A stretch of DNA of 12,791 nucleotides from Syntrophomonas sp. (GCA_028693695.1 JAQUUV010000038.1:1-12791); one strand, 5' to 3'. Shown: positions 6,842 to 12,770, counted from the first letter of the stretch. A program made the numbers and translations. Notes: generated from the sequence alone by a model not told the origin.

Positions 6842-7492
6842 ATGAAAGAAAACGAACAAATGCGTATAGTTGCAATATCCTATGTTGTAAGTATATTGGG
6901 ATCCTTTGTATTAAACTATTTAATTGTAAATAGTCCATTTTTAAATGGTGTTATTAGTTCTATCAAAGTATCAACATTGTTGACTCTATGGTGGGCCTTT
7001 TATTTTAAATTAGGATGGAAAATAATTATTCTAAAGAAAATACTATATAGAATTAACCTCAACGGTACCTGGTTTGGATCATATGATTCAATGAATATGG
7101 AAACTAAGCAGCTTGCAAGAGGTAAAATCGGATTAAGAATTTGTCAAGATTTTCTTAATATTAGCATCAAGTCATATACAGATAATTATCAAAACTATTC
7201 ATACAGTGAAGAAATAAAATATGAAAAAAAGAGTAAGTCACATGGTTTAGTATACGTTTATTCTCAAAAAGAGAATAATTCTCTTGATCTGAATCAGAGA
7301 AATGGAACTGCTGAGCTACAAGTTAAGCGGTGTAAAGAAATATTGCTTTTGGAAGGTGAGTTTTGGACAGTACATGGAACAAAGGGAAAGTTAATAGTAA
7401 GAAAAGTTAGTGACCAGATTGTAGATACATTTTTGGAAGCAAATGAATTGGCCGGGGAACAAATTAATGGATTTGATGGAGGAATAGCATGA
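6842..7492 (+). CDS. optE: 2TM-beta membrane effector, OptE/Cap15-like (Panoptes effector)
   Basis: This 216-aa protein has two TM helices (about 8-29 and 43-64) followed by a beta-rich domain beginning LNGTWFGSYDS (73-83). The domain continues through IGLRICQDFLNISIKSY (96-112), GLVYVYSQ (135-142), GTAELQV (155-161) and LEGEFWTVHGTKGKLIVR (170-187). This is the layout of the S-2TMbeta (SMODS-associated 2TM beta-strand) family to which the CBASS effector Cap15 belongs: a small beta-barrel that binds a cyclic nucleotide and drives membrane disruption. AGGGGG (6830-6835) six bases before the ATG at 6842 sets the start; the in-frame TTG at 6827 is part of that ribosome binding site region. Its stop overlaps the next gene's ATG (ATGA). 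The pairing with mCpol, not a CBASS CD-NTase, makes it the effector of a Panoptes-type system, in which the nucleotide is inhibitory. Confidence 0.8.
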   Translation: MKENEQMRIVAISYVVSILGSFVLNYLIVNSPFLNGVISSIKVSTLLTLWWAFYFKLGWKIIILKKILYRINLNGTWFGSYDSMNMETKQLARGKIGLRICQDFLNISIKSYTDNYQNYSYSEEIKYEKKSKSHGLVYVYSQKENNSLDLNQRNGTAELQVKRCKEILLLEGEFWTVHGTKGKLIVRKVSDQIVDTFLEANELAGEQINGFDGGIA

Positions 7493-7857
7493 AGTTCGCA
7501 TACATTGATGGTGATGATATTGGACTCAAAATTGAAAGAAGTTTTATGAATAACGATGAAATTAGTCTTGGAAAAGTTAATGATGATGTTAAATCAATTG
7601 TTGAGCAGATAACACGATATTTAACCGAGAATGACTATAAAATAATTTTTTCTGGGGCAGATGGCATAATATGTAAGAATGATGACATTGAAATTAGAGA
7701 TATACTTGGCTTTATAAGGTCCTTGAATAGCTATTTGGAATTTTCTATAGGAGTAGGGACTTGTTTAAGAGACTCTTATCTAGCTTTAAGATACGCAAAA
7801 GCTAATGGAAAAAATATGGGCGCAGTTTTTATGAAACGATTTGAGTTAGTAAAATAG
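7489..7857 (+). CDS. optS: Minimal CRISPR polymerase (mCpol), OptS-like decoy cyclic nucleotide synthase
   Basis: This 122-aa protein consists of a single Cas10/GGDEF-type palm domain, the size of stand-alone mCpol proteins. Strand one ends in YIDGDDIG (5-12) with D7 and D9 as likely metal ligands. The hairpin corresponding to the GGDD site reads FSGADGII (54-61) with D58. The C-terminal half, FSIGVGTCLRDSYLALRYAKANGKN (85-109), is the typical palm SIGxG and ALxxAKxxGKN segment. No HD, zinc finger or other Cas10 domains and no CRISPR genes are present. In the characterised Panoptes system OptS continuously makes a cyclic dinucleotide, reported as 2',3'-c-di-AMP, that restrains OptE; phage anti-CBASS proteins that remove it trigger immunity. 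The ATG overlaps the effector stop by four bases, so the two are translationally coupled. The product of this homologue cannot be read from sequence. Confidence 0.82.
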   Translation: MKFAYIDGDDIGLKIERSFMNNDEISLGKVNDDVKSIVEQITRYLTENDYKIIFSGADGIICKNDDIEIRDILGFIRSLNSYLEFSIGVGTCLRDSYLALRYAKANGKNMGAVFMKRFELVK

Positions 7858-7976
7858 CAAACTCAACTTCTTAGCTGAATATTCGAAATTATCTCCGTAG
7901 GGTGGCGAAATATAAATGATACGAATAAATCCTTATGATTGTGGGTCAGGATAAATCTACCCAGGTGTTAAAATAC

Positions 7977-8000
7977 GGCATCGGGGACGCTTCTTTTGCC
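7977..8000. repeat. Solitary REP-like hairpin with GGCA/TGCC arms
   Basis: GGCA (7977-7980) and TGCC (7997-8000) flank a core, GGGGACGCTTCTTT, that matches the GGGACGTTCTT core of the other repeats with one change. It is a single unit, not an inverted pair. It sits 120 bases after the mCpol gene. Confidence 0.4.
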
Positions 8001-8224
8001 CGCATTATAATATGGAAAAATCGCAGGATCTGACGGGTTAATTATCGAAGTCTTTTCATTGGTATTGTTGGCAATATCCTCTAATGTTGAAAATGGAGGT
8101 CTAGTATGAGCTTACGGAGGAATGATACTGTCCAGTTGGTATGATCGGCCTTTGTCTGTTTCCGGCAAGGTAGCCTTGAAAAGCAGCCATCATTTTGCCG
8201 CCAATGAGGTGTTGGTCTATTTGA

Positions 8225-8253
8225 GTGTCAAGGGGACGGGGTTACTGTCACAC
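8225..8253. repeat. Degenerate solitary REP-like repeat
   Basis: GTGTCA and TGTCACAC arms surround AGGGGACGGGGTTAC. The core GGGGACGG resembles the repeat family of this window, but the arms no longer pair fully. Weakly supported. Confidence 0.3.
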
Positions 8254-8382
8254 GGATAGTTCTGATTAGGCTAATGGGAGTGCGAACGAACACAAGTGAA
8301 TGTCTACAAGAATCAGAATGGTATTACGCATCTTAAACAGACTGCGCAGTGTCATTGTAATGTTCAACAAGGAGGGATTTGA

Positions 8383-9057
8383 ATGAAGCTATCAAAAGGT
8401 CCTATTATCATTGGGGTGTTTATATTAGTTCTAATTGTGGGCAGTGTTACTTGGGCATTGTTCTATAAGCAACATAAGCCTGAGCCTATATCACCAGAGC
8501 TAATGCTGGTAGGAAAGCCAGTTATTTATTTATATCCGACCAAGCAGGAGGCAGTTTCTATTAAATTGAACTTCAGCGGTCAATTAACTTGTACATATCC
8601 AGACTATAAAAACGGATGGAATGTCATTGCTGCCCCTGATGGAACCCTTACTAATCTGGATGATAATAAACAATATCCTTACCTTTTCTGGGAAGGGGTA
8701 TCGACCGAAGCCGAATGGGATTTATCAAAAGGATTTGTAGTAGCAGGAGAGGATACCAAGGATTTTCTTCAAGAGAAGTTGGCTTTCCTGGGATTAACTC
8801 CAAAAGAGTATAACGAATTCATTGTTTACTGGCTCCCAGTGATGAAAAACAATAAATACAACCTAGTCACATTTGCCGAAAGAGAGTATGAGGAGTTGGC
8901 ACAACTGCATATAACTCCTAATCCAGATTCCGTTCTCAGGGTCTTTATGGTGTTTAAATCTCTGGATAGTTTTATGGAAGTACAACCCCAGGAGCTGAAA
9001 TCATTTGAACGGAAAGGCTTTGCTGTTGTGGAATGGGGAGGTACAGAGTTAAAGTGA
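8383..9057 (+). CDS. Uncharacterised membrane-anchored protein with KPVIYLYP motif
   Basis: I cannot assign a function to this 224-aa protein. A short basic N-terminus is followed by one hydrophobic helix (residues about 8-27), so the rest should face outside the cytoplasm as a signal-anchored domain; no lipobox cysteine is visible. Features that look conserved are KPVIYLYPTK (45-54), TYPDYKNGWNVIAAPDGTL (71-89), YPYLFWEG (98-105), GLTPKEYNEFIVYWLPVMKNNKYN (137-160), PNPDSVLRVFMVF (179-191) and VVEWGGTE (215-222). The AAGGAGGG ribosome binding site ending at about 8376 supports the ATG. It appears to be transcribed alone, between repeat-rich stretches. It has the appearance of a complete, maintained gene and not a fragment. 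Confidence 0.8.
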   Translation: MKLSKGPIIIGVFILVLIVGSVTWALFYKQHKPEPISPELMLVGKPVIYLYPTKQEAVSIKLNFSGQLTCTYPDYKNGWNVIAAPDGTLTNLDDNKQYPYLFWEGVSTEAEWDLSKGFVVAGEDTKDFLQEKLAFLGLTPKEYNEFIVYWLPVMKNNKYNLVTFAEREYEELAQLHITPNPDSVLRVFMVFKSLDSFMEVQPQELKSFERKGFAVVEWGGTELK

Positions 9058-9088
9058 TTTTTGTCATTTTAGGCTAATGATTCTGATG

Positions 9089-9616
9089 GGCAACAGAGGG
9101 ACGTTCTTTTTGTTGGCCTACGATATTACGTGTCATGAGCCGGATCGGCACCAACTATGCATGGTGGCATAACCAGAAATACGGGCGAAGCGGACACGTC
9201 TTTCAAGGCCGTTCCGGAAGCGAATGTGATGAAAACGACGACTACTTGTTAACTGTAATCCGCTACATACACAACAATACGGTCAAGGCTGGAATGGTCC
9301 AAGAGTCGGAAGAATATAGATGGAGCAGTATTCATGCTTATTATGGAATCAGGGAATATCCGAACGGATTAAGCGACTGGAAGATGATGCCAAACCTCGT
9401 AAGACCGATAGCGAAATCAAAACAGAGATTGAGAAATTAATGAGCGGTGAACCAATCGGAAAGCTTCAAGGTATGGCAAAGGCAAAACGAAACGAGATTT
9501 TAAAAATGATCAAGGCAAACGACGCGCATCGCTAAGACAGATTTCCTGAGTTATCGGAATGAGTGTAGATATTTTTTCATTGCCTGGGCCAACAAAAAGA
9601 ACGTCCCTCTGTTGGC
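9089..9616. mobile_element. RAYT-derived non-autonomous element, copy 1 (element C)
   Basis: Inverted hairpin repeats bound this 528-base element: 9089-9118 and about 9587-9616. Each has GGCAACA or GGCCAACA and TGTTGGCC arms around GAGGGACGTTCTTTT. The interior holds the middle and C-terminal parts of a RAYT transposase. A nearly identical 530-base copy lies at 10975-11504. Comparing the flanks, similarity starts at GGGCAACAG and stops at CTGTTGGC, which fixes the element ends. No N-terminal HUH region remains, so the element would depend on a RAYT elsewhere. Confidence 0.8.
9135..9535 (+). pseudogene. RAYT (Transposase_17/Y1-type) transposase remnant, copy 1
   Basis: From 9135 the frame encodes MSRIGTNYAWWHNQKYGRSGHVFQ, then RYIHNNTVKAGMV and EYRWSSIHAYYG, the distal two thirds of the RAYT catalytic domain; the tyrosine of RYIHNN is the probable nucleophile. 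The first 75-80 residues with the NHVHLLI-type HUH motif are absent. After about 9365 the true frame shifts: the plus-one frame continues KTDSEIKTEIEKLMSGEPIGKLQGMAKAKRNEIL and stops at 9535, before the usual QIARITG tail. The gene is therefore truncated at the N-terminus, frameshifted and truncated at the C-terminus. Confidence 0.8.
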
Positions 9617-9842
9617 CCAGCTTGATATTAGAAGTGGTTTCATCATATACCTGTTTGATGTTGTTTAAAATATATATCAGCATAAAAGCTATAGTCTGGA
9701 ATTGGTAATCTAAGCTGATTTCGAGAAGGAATTGAGATAGAAACACTTACAATGTAAGCGTAAAATAGCAGACACCTGTACCTTAGGAAATACTTGGAGT
9801 ATCATTCTCCTTATGAGGCATTATAATTGTGTGAGGAATGTT

Positions 9843-10388
9843 ATGGATAAGAAATTTAGGGATATTTTAAAAGAAACGGTCAGTGTCATAGTTATAGCGT
9901 TGGTTTTGGCTTTGGTTTTAAGGAATTTTGTGGTTGAAGGACGAGTAATTACAACTGCATCAATGCTACCTACTGTACAGCTTCAGGATCGGGTGTTGGT
10001 ACTGCGTTTCTTTTATCATTTTGAAGAAGCTAAACGTGGAGACGTAATCATGTTTCAGCCCCCGGACATTATTACTACGCCTGATCCATATTTAAAGCGG
10101 GTTATAGGCTTGCCGGGCGAAACAGTGGAGGTCAAGAACGAGAAGGTTTACATAAATGGTGTGGCACTGAAAGAACCCTATTTAGCCGACCCAATTAACT
10201 ATGACTATGGACCGGTGGTAGTTCCGCCCGGTTGCCTGTTTGTAATGGGCGATAACCGTAATAGCAGTTACGACAGTCATGAATGGAATGCCTGGCTTAC
10301 CGAGGATCATTTATTGGGGAAAGCTATTGGAATCTATTGGCCATTAGACCACATTAAGCTACTTCAGCGGGAGGTTTCCTTTGAATGA
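9843..10388 (+). CDS. lepB: Signal peptidase I (type I, S26)
   Basis: This 181-aa membrane serine protease removes signal peptides from secreted preproteins at the outer face of the membrane. It has one N-terminal TM helix (about 12-28). Box B follows with catalytic S40 (TTASMLPT), then RGDVIMF (65-71), catalytic K85 in YLKRVIGLPGE, and box E GDNRNSSYDSHEW (136-148). The length and single TM fit the Bacillus SipS type. The ATG at 9843, with GAGGA at 9833-9837, gives a normal N-terminus (MDKKFRDILKE). An ATG at 9813 would add ten residues and has a poorer site. All catalytic residues are present. It is probably an additional, strain-variable paralogue given its accessory surroundings, but that is inference. 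Confidence 0.93.
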   Translation: MDKKFRDILKETVSVIVIALVLALVLRNFVVEGRVITTASMLPTVQLQDRVLVLRFFYHFEEAKRGDVIMFQPPDIITTPDPYLKRVIGLPGETVEVKNEKVYINGVALKEPYLADPINYDYGPVVVPPGCLFVMGDNRNSSYDSHEWNAWLTEDHLLGKAIGIYWPLDHIKLLQREVSFE

Positions 10389-10477
10389 GTATATTAATGG
10401 CCACTGATGATGATGTCGTTGATGAACGGGAACTGACTTTTTTAAACAATAGTGAAGCACATAGTCTTAATGATTAG
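10385..10477 (+). CDS. Possible 30-aa acidic peptide coupled to lepB
   Basis: An ATG overlaps the lepB stop codon (ATGA) and opens a frame of 30 codons, MSILMATDDDVVDERELTFL onward, to a TAG at 10475-10477. GGGAGG at 10369-10374 lies ten bases upstream. The peptide is acidic and has no TM segment or known motif. It could be a small protein, a remnant of a longer gene, or chance. Confidence 0.3.
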   Translation: MSILMATDDDVVDERELTFLNNSEAHSLND

Positions 10478-10563
10478 TTGGGCCAGGTCATCTCCTTTAA
10501 AATAGAACGAATTAGGTATGCTATTTACCAGTTCTTGTTAAAGCGCACGACCTTTTAATTACC

Positions 10564-10580
10564 ACCGCGCCAGCGGTTTT
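10564..10580 (+). terminator. Weak hairpin, possible terminator
   Basis: ACCGC (10564-10568) pairs with GCGGT (10573-10577) over a GCCA loop and is followed by TTTG. The stem is short and the T run is poor, so termination would be weak. It lies between the lepB region and the hydrolase pseudogene. Confidence 0.35.
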
Positions 10581-10613
10581 GTTCTATCCATATTTGGCGA
10601 AGAGGAAATAATA

Positions 10614-10974
10614 ATGATAAAAAATAATTTGACGATTGAAGGCATTCCTGCAATTCTGTGGGGAGAGCCATCAGATAAACTATTTATAGCTGTTCACGGA
10701 AACATGTCCAGCAAAGATGATGATGCAATAGTAATATTCTCAGAAGAAGCAACTGACAAAGGGTATCAGGTGCTCAGCTTTGATTTACCTGAACATGGAG
10801 AACGTAAAGGTGAAGACTATGCTTGCAAGGTTCAAAACTGTGTTAGTGAGCTTACTGTCATTATGGGGTATGCTCAAGCTATTTCTAGTGATATAAGCTT
10901 ATTCGCTTGCAGTATGGGCTCATAAAAGCCGAAAAAGTAATTGAAACACCAATCGGCCAGACACTCTATTGGGG
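10614..10974 (+). pseudogene. Alpha/beta hydrolase, internally deleted and cut by element D
   Basis: The first 103 codons encode the front half of an alpha/beta hydrolase: strand and oxyanion segment FIAVHGNMSSKDD (24-36), SFDLPEHGERKGEDY (55-69) and the nucleophile elbow FACSMGS with S100. A stop follows directly. In the next frame, from 10925, comes KAEKVIETPIGQTLYW, which in intact relatives belongs well downstream, so a block after the nucleophile has been deleted with a frame change. Element D begins immediately afterwards, and the C-terminal part with the catalytic histidine is not found beyond it. The ribosome binding site AGAGGAAA (10601-10608) is intact. The product would lack most of the fold and is very unlikely to be active. 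Confidence 0.75.
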
Positions 10975-11504
10975 GGCAACAGAGGGACGTTCTTTTTTGT
11001 TGGCCTACGATATTACGTGTCATGAGCCGGATCGGCACCAACTATGCATGGTGGTATAACCAGAAATACGGGCGAAGCGGACACGTCTTTCAAGGCAGTT
11101 CCGGAAGCGAATGCGATGAAAATGACGACTACTTGTTAACTATAATCCACTGCTTACGCAACAATACGGTCAAGGCTGGAATGGTCCAAGAGTCGGAAGA
11201 ATATAGATGGAGCAGTATTCATGCTTATTATGGAATCAGGGAATATCCGAACGGATTAAGCGACTGGAAGATGATGCCAAACCTCGTAAGACCGATAGCG
11301 AAATCAAAACAGAGATTGAGAAATTGATGAGCGGTGAACCAATCGGAAAGCTTCAAGGTATGGCAAAGGCAAAACGAAACGAGATTTTAAAAATGATCAA
11401 GGCAAACGACGCGTATCGCTAAGACGGATTTCCTGAGTTATCGGAATGAGTGTAGATATTGTTTTCATTGCCTGGGCCAACAAAAAGAACGTCCCTCTGT
11501 TGGC
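10975..11504. mobile_element. RAYT-derived non-autonomous element, copy 2 (element D)
   Basis: This 530-base copy of element C is bounded by hairpin repeats at 10975-11005 and 11475-11504. By eye it differs from copy 1 by about a dozen substitutions and two single-base insertions (in the T run of the left hairpin and near 11461), so the pair arose from one recently active source. It terminates the alpha/beta hydrolase remnant on its left. The GNAT gene begins 20 bases after its right end, so its right hairpin lies close to that gene's promoter region. Confidence 0.8.
11022..11422 (+). pseudogene. RAYT transposase remnant, copy 2
   Basis: It has the same truncated and frameshifted structure as the remnant in copy 1. 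The frame MSRIGTNYAWWYNQKYGRSGHVFQ runs to about 11252; the rest is in the plus-one frame, ending at 11422. Here the motif RYIHNN has become HCLRNN through four substitutions within about 11 bases, so the predicted nucleophilic tyrosine is lost. In addition GRSG is GSSG at the position after HVFQ. Confidence 0.8.
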
Positions 11505-11523
11505 ATAAGGTCTGGAGGTAGAG

Positions 11524-12012
11524 ATGGAAATCAAAATAAAGAAAATAATTAATGAGGCTGAATTAAGTAATAGTGTAAACATAGTTAGGGATTCATTTAT
11601 CACCGTAGCAAATGAATATGAACTCACCCGAGAGAATGCCCGAACTAATGCTGCCTTTATTGAATTTGAAGATTTATTAAAGATGAAAGAAAAAGATGTC
11701 CATATATTTGGCGTATATAAGGATGAAATACAGATAGGTTTCTTTACCATTGAAAAAAACGACAACAATTTATATTATTTGAACAAACTGGCTGTTCTGC
11801 CTTACTATAGGCATAATGGCTATGGTGGAAAAATACTGGATTTCGTCTTTAATGATGTAAAACAAGCAGGTGGTGGAATAATCTCTATCGGAATTATTAA
11901 TAATAACCTGGTTTTGAAGAATTGGTATATAAAACACGGTTTTGCCGAAACCGCAATTAAGAAATACCCCCAACTTCCTTTTGAAGTTTGCCTGATGGAG
12001 AAAGAAGTTTAG
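11524..12012 (+). CDS. GNAT family N-acetyltransferase
   Basis: This 162-aa GNAT acyltransferase uses acetyl-CoA to acetylate an unknown small molecule or protein amine. The acetyl-CoA site is visible as LNKLAVLPYYRHNGYGGKILDFV (86-108), with the R/QxxGxG-type loop RHNGYGG at 96-102. The strand and turn before it (DVHIFGVYKDEIQIGFFTIE, 58-77) and the late NNNLVLKNWYIKHGF segment (126-140) also fit. Length is normal for a single-domain GNAT. GGAGGT at 11515-11520 sets the ATG. It is a single gene directly after element D. The substrate cannot be predicted. Confidence 0.88.
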   Translation: MEIKIKKIINEAELSNSVNIVRDSFITVANEYELTRENARTNAAFIEFEDLLKMKEKDVHIFGVYKDEIQIGFFTIEKNDNNLYYLNKLAVLPYYRHNGYGGKILDFVFNDVKQAGGGIISIGIINNNLVLKNWYIKHGFAETAIKKYPQLPFEVCLMEKEV

Positions 12013-12017
12013 GAATG

Positions 12018-12056
12018 CAAGAGGACAACAAAGCTTTCAACCCTCTTGCTTGTCCT
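12018..12056 (+). promoter_or_regulatory. Two mutually exclusive stems after the GNAT gene
   Basis: CAAGAGG (12018-12024) pairs with CCTCTTG (12042-12048), and AGGACAA (12022-12028) pairs with TTGTCCT (12050-12056). Both are perfect 7-bp stems that share bases 12022-12024, so only one can form fully. No T run follows, so it is not a standard terminator. It could be a transcript-stabilising or attenuator-like structure, or a degenerate repeat. Confidence 0.35.
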
Positions 12057-12065
12057 GAACGTGGG

Positions 12066-12090
12066 GTTAATAATATTACGTATTATTAAC
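12066..12090. repeat. Perfect 10-bp AT-rich inverted repeat
   Basis: GTTAATAATA (12066-12075) and TATTATTAAC (12081-12090) are exact inverted copies separated by TTACG. It may be an operator, a weak hairpin or chance in AT-rich DNA. It lies just before the GNAT remnant. Confidence 0.4.
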
Positions 12091-12098
12091 AAATTAGT

Positions 12099-12245
12099 TT
12101 TGTGGAAGAGTTTGGACGAAAGAATAAGTGCAATTATTTCATGCTTGTATCTGGAAGCAAGCGTTTAGAAGCGCATAAATTCTATAAGTCTCTTGGTTAT
12201 GAAGAACAATTGGGATTCAAAAAAAGGTTGATGGCGCAGATATAA
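12099..12245 (+). pseudogene. GNAT acetyltransferase C-terminal remnant
   Basis: The frame encodes FVEEFGRKNKCNYFMLVSGS, then KRLEAHKFYKSLGYEEQLGFKKRL to a TAA at 12243-12245. The AHKFYKSLGY-type block and the VSG strand before it are the classic end of GNAT proteins. The acetyl-CoA loop and everything N-terminal are missing; a stop lies in frame at 12087-12089. It is a different protein from the intact GNAT gene upstream, and so is a relic of a second acetyltransferase gene. Confidence 0.7.
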
Positions 12246-12297
12246 GTTATCTCAATAAATCAGCACAGGTTGTTGAACTGAACTTTTTATTGTACAG

Positions 12298-12316
12298 TCA
12301 ATAAATAATTTATTGA
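12298..12316. repeat. Perfect 9-1-9 palindrome TCAATAAAT-A-ATTTATTGA
   Basis: A 19-base palindrome lies 77 bases upstream of the NTF2-like gene. The half-site TCAATAAAT also occurs alone at 12252-12260. The symmetry and spacing are those of a repressor operator, but no regulator is visible in the window and AT-rich DNA makes chance possible. Confidence 0.4.
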
Positions 12317-12392
12317 GCTACGTTGTCTGTTAAAGATGCGACATAGAAGCGATGGTGCTAAAATATTGTTAAAAAGTACTTAGGAGAAAGCA

Positions 12393-12770
12393 ATGAAAGA
12401 ACAATTTGAATTAAATGAGCAGTTTCTATTACTGGAAGAAAAGTTGTTGCAACCTGACATCCGCAAATCAGTAAAAGATCTTAACGTTATTATTGCTGAT
12501 GCTTTTATAGAGTTAGGAAGTTCAGGCTGTACTTATAACAAACAGCAAATTATAGATGTGTTACCAACTTTACCAATAGTAAAAATGACCATAATGGATT
12601 TTGAGGCAAAACTTCTGTCGACAGGTGTTGTATTAACTATTTACCGTGTAGCCAAACATAGCCAACATAACGAACCGATAGATTATTCATTACGTAGCTC
12701 TATTTGGATATTACAAGAAGATGAATGGCGCATAGTATTTCACCAAGGGACACCATCAAAAACTATTTAG
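12393..12770 (+). CDS. NTF2-like (DUF4440-type) small protein
   Basis: This 125-aa protein has the length and pattern of DUF4440/SnoaL-like NTF2 folds: an N-terminal helix pair (FELNEQFLLLEEKLL, 5-19; VKDLNVIIADAFIELG, 27-42), YNKQQIIDVLP (48-58) and a final strand pair RSSIWILQEDEWRIVFHQGTPS (101-122), the family signature. Such proteins form dimeric cone-shaped pockets with varied enzymatic or binding roles; no catalytic set is recognisable here. AGGAG (12382-12386) precedes the ATG. It is complete, ending 21 bases before the window edge. It is probably a stand-alone gene. Confidence 0.82.
   Translation: MKEQFELNEQFLLLEEKLLQPDIRKSVKDLNVIIADAFIELGSSGCTYNKQQIIDVLPTLPIVKMTIMDFEAKLLSTGVVLTIYRVAKHSQHNEPIDYSLRSSIWILQEDEWRIVFHQGTPSKTI

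Larger units (their letters stand above)
7858..8382. other. Gene-poor stretch with degenerate repeats
   Basis: No convincing gene is seen on either strand over these 525 bases. A start with a good ribosome binding site (GGAGG at about 8095, ATG at 8106) runs only 12 codons. The stretch contains two isolated hairpin-repeat remnants (7977-8000 and 8225-8253). A GGAGGG ribosome binding site at its right edge belongs to the next gene. It looks like decayed DNA between the Panoptes-like operon and the following membrane-anchored protein. Confidence 0.6.

Noticed and set aside
7489..7857. GGDEF diguanylate cyclase
   Set aside because: No GGDEF/GGEEF motif, too short, and partnered with a 2TM-beta effector. 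The DGDDIG and SGADG pattern fits stand-alone mCpol better.
6842..7857. CBASS system with a Cap15 effector
   Set aside because: The partner is a palm-domain polymerase and not a CD-NTase with a GS...DxD nucleotidyltransferase motif; no Cap2/Cap3 genes are nearby.
9320..9535. 71-aa frame (and its twin at 11207-11422) as separate genes
   Set aside because: The meaningful part is the frameshifted C-terminal section of the RAYT remnant; the first 15 or so residues are out-of-frame translation of the RAYT core.
2918..11504. CRISPR array
   Set aside because: The repeats are inverted pairs flanking RAYT remnants or solitary units, without regular spacing or spacers.
12241..12340. Integron attC-like site
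   Set aside because: Palindromic AT-rich sequence is present, but there are no R'/R'' core sites in proper arrangement and no cassette structure.
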